Positions 57,784 to 64,000 of a DNA stretch of 64,000 nt are shown piece after piece. Under the pieces are notes generated by a model, which saw only the letters and a program-made list of their open reading frames with translations, did not search any database and was not told the origin of the DNA. Position 1 is the stretch's first letter, and each line of letters begins with the position of its first letter. The translations under genes and the position numbers were made by a program. Source of the DNA: Cryptomeria japonica (lineage: Eukaryota; Streptophyta; Pinopsida; Cupressales; Cupressaceae); the NCBI RefSeq assembly GCF_030272615.1, contig NC_081415.1, positions 266,015,925-266,079,924 on the forward strand, read 5' to 3'.

Positions 57784-60165
57784 TCTTGTCCCTTTTATTT
57801 CTAACATTTTGTTTGCAGATTTAGCTTTTTGTGAAGTTGTAGGTCGGATTTGTGACAATTCTGATTTATTGCACGTCTGCGACTAATCTTTCTACGTCCG
57901 TATCCTGATTTTGTGTTTGTGATATTTGTTATTGCGTTTATTTTTTCTGTTGATTTTGCAGGTCTCAGATCTCAAAATCGCGTCTAGGTTGGATATTTTT
58001 GTGTTTTTGCATTTTTTGTTTGTTGCAGGTGCAGGTTTTCCCAAAATCGCATCCATGAGTCATAATACCATGTTTATGCCCATAAAGTGTGTCTATGTTG
58101 CTTGTTTTCACATATGTGTTTAGATCTTGTTTTGTAGGTTCCAGATCTCAAAAATCGCATTTGCGTATCATATTTCTGTGTTTGTGTTTGGAAATTGCAT
58201 CTATGTTTGGTATAACTATGTTTTTCTTTTCAATTCTCATTATCTTTTTCATTTTAGGGTTTTTGATTTTGTTTTGGTGTAACCCCTTGATTCGGCTAAT
58301 GAAGTGGTGCAACTGTCTTGAAAAGAAGAAAACATTGTATTGTCGAAGGCCCCTCTTTCACATTTGGACTTGAATTTCTAAAATTTACCTAACTAGTGTG
58401 CTTGCATGTGGGGGTAATCTATCAAACTACTAATCATTTTTTGCAGGCGTAATTTATCTGCGTGTCTTTGGATTTTTAGTCTAATTAGGGTCACATCTTT
58501 TTTATTTGGGGTTAAAGAACTTGTTTGAAGTGTTTGGTGCGCTTTGCACATTTAATGTTTATAACCCTAGAGGTGATAACAAAAGTATCATCTCCCCTCA
58601 CCTTCCATTGGATCTTGGGTGTAAGAGAAATTATTATCATCCTCTATTTAGGTACGAGGGCATGTCTCCCAGGTATCCCATAAGGCCAAGTGAGAGAGCA
58701 TGACCCAAGTGGTACTTCTTATGTCTTCTATATAAATTAATACATTAGGAGAAAGTCATGATGACTTGGTGATGTGTATCTACACCGACGGTTCTCCTAG
58801 TACCCACACTTGTGTTGGATGCATTAAAAATCCTTTTTGGGGATTAGGAGTGGGTTCTTAAGTGAGCTGCCACCGCATGGGTTGACACCAAGGATCGCAA
58901 AAGTTCCCCCACTAAACACCTTTTATTGTAGAGGCCAAAAATCCTTACATTTGATGGTTTAGGGAGTGTGGATCGTACCCCATAGATACCCCTCATGTAC
59001 CCTTTCATGTTGAGATAGGAATCCCTCATTTGATCTTTGGTCTTTTGAGGAAAGAGAATCTGGTATGCCCGAGAAGTGAGTGTCATGGTGGGGGAGCTAG
59101 TGCTACTAGAATCTCTAGTTGTCCACTTGTTTGAGGTATTTCTATGTTGCGGGGGCTCCATTGAATGGTTTCTCTTTCTAGCCTAGGTTGTGTATGTTTT
59201 CAAGTGTCTTCAATTCATGCTAACCAATGAAAATATTTTGAACATACACAAATTTTTTTGGACAAATACACCTTGAGACATTGTGTCTTCATTATTTGTT
59301 GTGTTTTCTTGCTACAAAAACATTCAACATCAAGATTTGGTCACATTCAAAAACTTCACATTTGGACAAATAGAAATTTTCTCAAAAACTATGTCTGTGA
59401 CAGTTTAAGCTACATTTGGGTTCAAAAACCATGTCTGTGCAGAGAAGCTCTGCATATGTGTATTAGAGCATTCAACATTATCAGTACAATATTTAAAATT
59501 GCATCTGTGTTCCTTGAAACCACATGTGGGTTGGTAAATCACATCTACGCAGGGCAGAATTGTGTTTTTGTTAGAAAGAAAAACATTGTCAGTACAATAG
59601 TTAAAACTGTGTCTGTGTCACATAAAACTATGTCTAGGATCAGAAATCATGTTTGTGTAGAATAGATCTGCGTCTTTGTTTCAAAACAAAATTTATAAAA
59701 ATTAGAAAAGGCAAAACGTGCTTAGGTTTTGAGATTTGAAGAGCTTCTAAGGCATTTCCCATAGGGCTTCATTATTTTCAATCAACCAGCCTTGGTCTCA
59801 TATTTGTCTATCATTTACCTTCATTTGCAATCCCTCATACACATTTTCCAAACTAGAGTCAAAAGGTTGCTTTGTTGTCCTCGTCATATCTTGCAAAATT
59901 ATTGCAACATATCACTAAGTGGTTCCCATATCAGATCTATCATCTTAGGGTCCCATTTGGTCATCTTTAGTCAAGGTCAACATACCTCATCAAGAGATAT
60001 ATCATCTCTTTGGAAGCCATACCTTACTTTAGATCACACATATCTTGAACTTACATTTTTGGACATTGCAAGACAACCCTAGATTCTTTCCATCTCATAT
60101 CCTTTCTTGGTCTTCCATAGTTTTCACATTTCCTTCCATTTTTCATTGTAGCCAAGGTCTAGTTC
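57784..60165 (+). other. Gypsy untranslated leader with repeated short motif
   Basis: 2.4 kb without a supportable ORF. Variants of aaaatYgcRtctgtgt recur in two clusters, about 57960-58215 (four) and 59370-59690 (about eight). Between them, 58560-58900 holds a different block ('cctagaggtgataacaaaag', 'ggttctcctagtacccac') with no recognisable product. No tRNA or small RNA gene seen. Confidence 0.6.
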
Positions 60166-61072
60166 GTGGTTGAAACCCATTCCCAAAGGTCTAGAAGAGA
60201 AGTTGGAGAAGCTCTAAGATCTCTCAACCTGAGTACCTATGAGTTTGATGGAAACAAATTTTACAACCCATTTGACAGTCGCAGTAATATGCCAGACAAT
60301 GATAATGAGACCAACAATGAGAACAACAATGACAATGATAATGCATCTATCACCTCCACAGACATTGAAGAGAATATCTTAGATCCAAGATTCAACAAAT
60401 TGGTTGAAAAAATCATGAGAAGAGATAGACAATACTTTTTTCAAGTCATGGCACAAAGTGGAATAAGGCTACCTCGTGATTTTGATAGGTCAGAAATTTT
60501 AGAAGAGGATCCAAATAAAATGGTTCAAACAAATGCAAATCCTAGAGGACATAATGGTGGTAATAGGAGATAACGTTTTGTGCTTGAGTTACCCTCATCC
60601 TTATTTCAAAAACCAGAAGTTCCCAATGCCCATATTCCATACTAATTTTGCTAGGAGCTCTCATGAACAACCTCACCATCATCCTTTCCCATGGATAAAG
60701 GATGCTAATACATATGCTTATGATAATACCCAAGATCATACCAATGCATACAATTACACTCAAGAGAACATTCAAAATCATGACACAAGGAGACCCCGTG
60801 TCAAATTTGGGGGCAATATCCAAGATCGTTCTTATGATACCTCCTATCCTCATGGCCATGACATGTATCAACCTATACCTAGTGCTCCTCATTACAATAT
60901 CATGTCAAGTGGTCCATATGCAAGCTATAACTATGTTCCTACTCCATATGAACACATCTATGATCAATACCATCCATATATGCATTATATCCCTCCTCCT
61001 CTGCTCAATGGCTCAGGCATGGGACTAACTCAAAGAGAAAAGACACCACCCAAGAATTATTTGCAACAATAA
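60166..61072 (+). pseudogene. Gypsy gag N-terminal region
   Basis: The frame opens after a TAG with GTG GTT GAA ACC at 60166; the original ATG has probably become GTG. It reads VVETHSQRSRREVGEALRSL, an Asn/Asp-rich run (NDNETNNENNNDNDN), MRRDRQYFFQVMAQSG, then shifts frame near 60560. The second frame carries a Tyr/Pro/His-rich stretch (HGHDMYQPIPSAPHYNIM, YHPYMHYIPPP) up to a TAA at 61070-61072. The region precedes the capsid domain. Confidence 0.8.
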
Positions 61073-62371
61073 ATCAAGGATTTGCAAAAACAAATGGCAA
61101 ACGTGAATACACCAAAGCAAGAGTATACAATGAAAGACATATGTCCTTATCCATTTGATAAAAGTGTTCCAATGCCTCCATTTCCTCCACATTTCATGAC
61201 AACAAAATTTGACAAATATAAAGGCAAAGGGGATCCTGAGGCACACATAAGAGAATTCTTCACAACATGCATTGAAGTAGTTAACGAGGAAACATACTTG
61301 ATGATATTTTTCCCACAAACTTTAGGTGGACAAGCTATGGAATGGTTCTCCCAACTCCCACCTTGAATCAAGACATGGAGTGATCTAGCAGAAGCTTTCA
61401 TACAATACTTCTCATACAACATTGAAACAAATGTGTCACTGACTACTTTGTGCAATACAAAACATAAAAATGGGGAGTCTTTTGCTTCATTTTTACAGTG
61501 ATGGAGAGGTCTTTCTAGTCGATGCTCTTGTGATATCCCACAAAAAAAAATGGTAGAAATATTCACTCAAAATGTTAACAAGGATATTGGTTATGAACTA
61601 TAAAAATCTTGTTTGTCTACCTTCAAGGAAGTCATAGAAAAAGGATTAGCATATGAAAAAGTCCTCATTGAATAAGGCATCATTAAGATATTCAAATAGA
61701 ATAAAGAGGAATCAAATGGAAAAGACAAGCCCCACTTTTGGAATAAGAATAAGAACACAGTCAATGATGGGATAGTAGATGCAAATGTTATAAAACCAAA
61801 AATGACTTTCCCCAGTGCAAGTTCATCCAAAGTGAATAATCAAGTGAACACTCAAAGGCCATCAAAGCCTCAAAGGAAATACACTCCATTGGGAGAGCCA
61901 ATTGAGACAACATTCAAGAAATTGGTTTCAAAAAAGCTCATAAAAGTACCAGATAATCCACATTATGAACCAAAAGTAAAACCTGCATGGTGGAATGATG
62001 ATGAGTATTGTGAGTATCACAAGAGAAAAGGACATACAATTGGCAATTGTCACAGATTGAAGAATGTTATACAAGATCTTATTGACAAGGGTGACATAGA
62101 AGTTGATGGTCATACCTCCAATGAGGAACATGCGATGTTTAGGGAGCCATTCCCTAGATATGATAAAGGAAAAGCCAAAGTAGATAATCAATCCAATTAT
62201 GCTAAGATGTCCTATGATTATGATTCCACCATTAACCACATTTCAATGGACAATTATGTTTCTACAATTATCATAAAGGACAAAACTCCCAAAGGTTCTA
62301 CCAAAAGGAGTAAATTTGTTTTAAAAGGGATTGAACCATCTTCCTCATCTTGTAAAGATGAAACCTCTTAA
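61073..62371 (+). pseudogene. Gypsy gag capsid domain and CHHC zinc finger
   Basis: Same frame as the preceding part. Retrotrans_gag: TTKFDKYKGKGDPEAHIREF, QTLGGQAMEWFSQLPP (TGA at 61364), WSDLAEAFIQYFSYNIETNV, KNGESFASFL, FTQNVNKDIGYEL. At least five stops between 61364 and 61690. Then 189 open codons to 62371 with the zinc finger YCEYHKRKGHTIGNCHRLK, Cys-x2-His-x4-His-x4-Cys at 62009-62050, followed by LIDKGDIEVD. This CHHC form is usual in plant Gypsy gags. Builds the particle and binds RNA. Confidence 0.9.
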
Positions 62372-62986
62372 TGTAATGTCACAACCTGTCGAGGTAAAGT
62401 CACCTTGCAATGTGTTCCACCCAAGACCACAACCTCATCATCTACCAAAAATGAGTATGCCCTTGTAGATCAGTTAGGGAAGACACCCACCCTCATTTCC
62501 ATCCTTGAGCTCTTGCGTATATCACCTTTACATAAGGCCATCATTTATAAAACCTTGAAAGAAACCTCCCTACCCACTGATTTGAACATGGACTATTTTC
62601 AAGCCATGGTGGGATACCTTTCCACTCTGCATTGCCTTACATTCACAGAAGTTGATGGAGTATCTATATGCCAAACACACAATGCACCTCTTTACATTGA
62701 GGCCTTTCTCCATAAAAACTGTATCAAATGATTCTTGATAGATGGAGGAGCGGGTCTAAACATTTATACATTGAACACTAGTAAAAAATTGGGATATTCT
62801 GAACAAACTGTGAATTCAAAGAACAAGATCACCGTTAAAGCATGTGATGATGAAGAACGCTCATCCAAGGGAACAGTCACCTTACCTCTGAGAATTGAGC
62901 CAATCATGAGGGATTTGGTTTGTCAAGTCCTTGATCTAGTCTCACATACAACATACTCTTGGGACATCCATGGATACATGAAATGA
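62372..62986 (+). pseudogene. Gypsy aspartic protease
   Basis: Still the same frame, with TAA and TGA stops at 62369-62371 and 62729-62731. SILELLRISPLHKAIIYKTL and EAFLHKNCIK precede the active site FLIDGGAGLNIYTLNTSKKL (62735-62790; DGGA instead of DSGA, as is usual in this plant group). KGTVTLPLRIEPIMRDLVCQV and TYSWDIHG are the C-terminal half. The frame shifts near 62980. Would process the polyprotein. Confidence 0.88.
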
Positions 62987-64000
62987 GAGCAATACCATCA
63001 ACGTATCATCAATGTATCAAATTCCCTTACAATGGATTTGAAGTAACAATAAAAGATGATCCAAATCCATTCATATATTGTAATAACTTGCAACCAAGAT
63101 AAGAAATAATAATTCCAATTAATAGAGAAGCAACTCCATCATTGACATATGTGGATCCAGAATCAATATAACCTTCTACATCAAAACATGGTGAGCTTAA
63201 AGGAAAATACAAGGACAATGGCATGGGAGAATATACTTTGAATCAAATCATGTATTTAAGAAAAATAATGGATACTCCTAAGGATTATGGATGACCACAT
63301 CCTTCTAAAAAAATATCCATTGTTACTATAAAATGGGATCCCACTATATTTTACAGATGGGGTGAGATGGAAGAAGAAGATCTCCACAAAATGCTTTATA
63401 AAGAACTTGAAGATGAATCTACACAAGATCACATCAAAATACCATGTGAAAAGTATCGCAAAGGATTTAAGTTCTTGCAAAAATTTGGATATGATGGTAA
63501 AGGCCCTATAGGGTTACAAAAGAAAGGAATTGTTGAACCATATCAGCCAGAGTTAACATTCAAAAATCAGCGCTCCAAAGGACTTGGCTTCATACCCCTT
63601 AGATTAGGCAATCATAGTTCTATATGGGCATTGCAAATCACAGACTCTAATGAACAACAAGAAAAGAAATGCTATTCCACGGACTCTAACAAATGGGAAT
63701 GGGGTTTAGATAAGTCATCTAGTGATTATGAGCTCACCAAAAAATTTAGAGAACCAGGTGAACCCACAAAAGAAGAAGAGTTGAATAGAAAATTCAGAGT
63801 TGGTCAAGTAACTCTATTAGAGTCTACATTACAAGATAAGAAGGATAGTGAAGAACCATGGATAAAAAAAATTTGGGATCGTAAACCCTTAACATCTCAA
63901 GGTTATAGGTCAAAACAATGCAGAGTGAAGAATATCATTGTTGATTGTCCCTCTAGTGATGTCAATTTAGATTCATCTATGATCGAGGCTGTTGAGGAGA
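62987..64000 (+). pseudogene. Gypsy segment after protease with G-patch domain, open to the window end
   Basis: Third frame: [16 protein letters not shown], then TAAs near 63102 and 63171, KYKDNGMGEYTLNQIMYLRK, TGA at 63292-63294, then about 235 open codons to 64000. YRKGFKFLQKFGYDGKGPIG followed by LQKKGIVEPYQPE and KGLGFIPL (about 63450-63600) is a G-patch: spaced glycines, aromatic after the first Gly pair and the closing GLG. G-patches bind RNA or helicases. In betaretroviruses one sits directly after protease, as here. RT is expected further right. Confidence 0.85.

Larger units (their letters stand above)
56980..64000 (+). mobile_element. Ty3/Gypsy retrotransposon, 5' half (runs off the window)
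   Basis: 5' LTR 56980-57762, primer-binding site from 57766, a leader of about 2.4 kb, then gag, CHHC zinc finger, aspartic protease and a G-patch segment that is open to the window end. RT, RNase H and integrase would lie beyond 64000. The protease wording (IDGGAGLN) and zinc-finger type are those of plant Gypsy polyproteins. Many stops and two frameshifts show it is inactive. Confidence 0.9.

Noticed and set aside
57884-58703. Short plus-strand ORFs in the Gypsy leader
   Set aside because: Phe/Leu/Cys-rich, no domain, interrupted, and overlapping the repeated leader motif.
57958-59690. CRISPR-like array (short repeats in the leader)
   Set aside because: Repeats are short, diverged and irregularly spaced in a plant retrotransposon; no cas genes.

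Overview
This is nuclear DNA of a seed plant. The only host gene I can support is the 5' part of an inositol-transporter gene on the minus strand (1-1386). It has three exons with canonical GT/AG introns, and its 3' part lies off the left edge. Almost everything else is AT-rich intergenic DNA made of nested, decayed retrotransposons. Low gene density, old elements with visibly diverged LTRs, a very long LTR and chains of C-to-T type stop codons fit a large gymnosperm-like genome. That host assignment is inference, not proof.

Layout. 1-1386: transporter. 1.76-2.52 kb: three-copy ~300-bp tandem repeat. 3225-3371: MITE-like element. 6.3-9.0 kb: two Copia fragments, one with LTR, primer-binding site and gag. 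10037-12152: a complete 2.1-kb non-autonomous LTR element on the minus strand with a 5-bp TSD. 12432-12558: long (TA)n. 13706-22.3 kb and 26899-37262: two copies of one duplicated segment. Copy A carries a 6.9-kb LINE (15679-22565). Copy B carries the same LINE but has lost about 5.6 kb of it and was then split by a 7.4-kb Copia element (29668-37037, TSD ctcta). Between the copies lie an LTR-like start (22953), a repeat-containing ORF (24672-25151), a palindrome (25407-25512) and a 1-kb polypyrimidine tract with telomere-like repeats.

38274-45439 is a minus-strand Copia remnant whose LTR is interrupted by a 4.6-kb probable solo LTR (39650-44261, TSD gaggg). 48555-56480 is a full-length minus-strand LINE with a 17-bp TSD. 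56980 to the window end is the 5' half of a Ty3/Gypsy element: LTR, primer-binding site, 2.4-kb leader, gag, CHHC zinc finger, protease and a G-patch domain.

The most interesting system is the LINE family. Both long copies carry the expected ORF1 (DUF4283-like plus zinc knuckle, visible in the full-length copy) and ORF2 (APE endonuclease, RT, zf-RVT, RNase H). Both also carry a third reading frame of roughly 470 codons downstream of RNase H. It has a conserved globular region, a predicted coiled coil and a basic C-terminus, and I recognise no known family. ORF1 and ORF2 overlap by ATGA in all three LINE copies seen. All transposon reading frames here carry stops or frameshifts, so these copies look dead.
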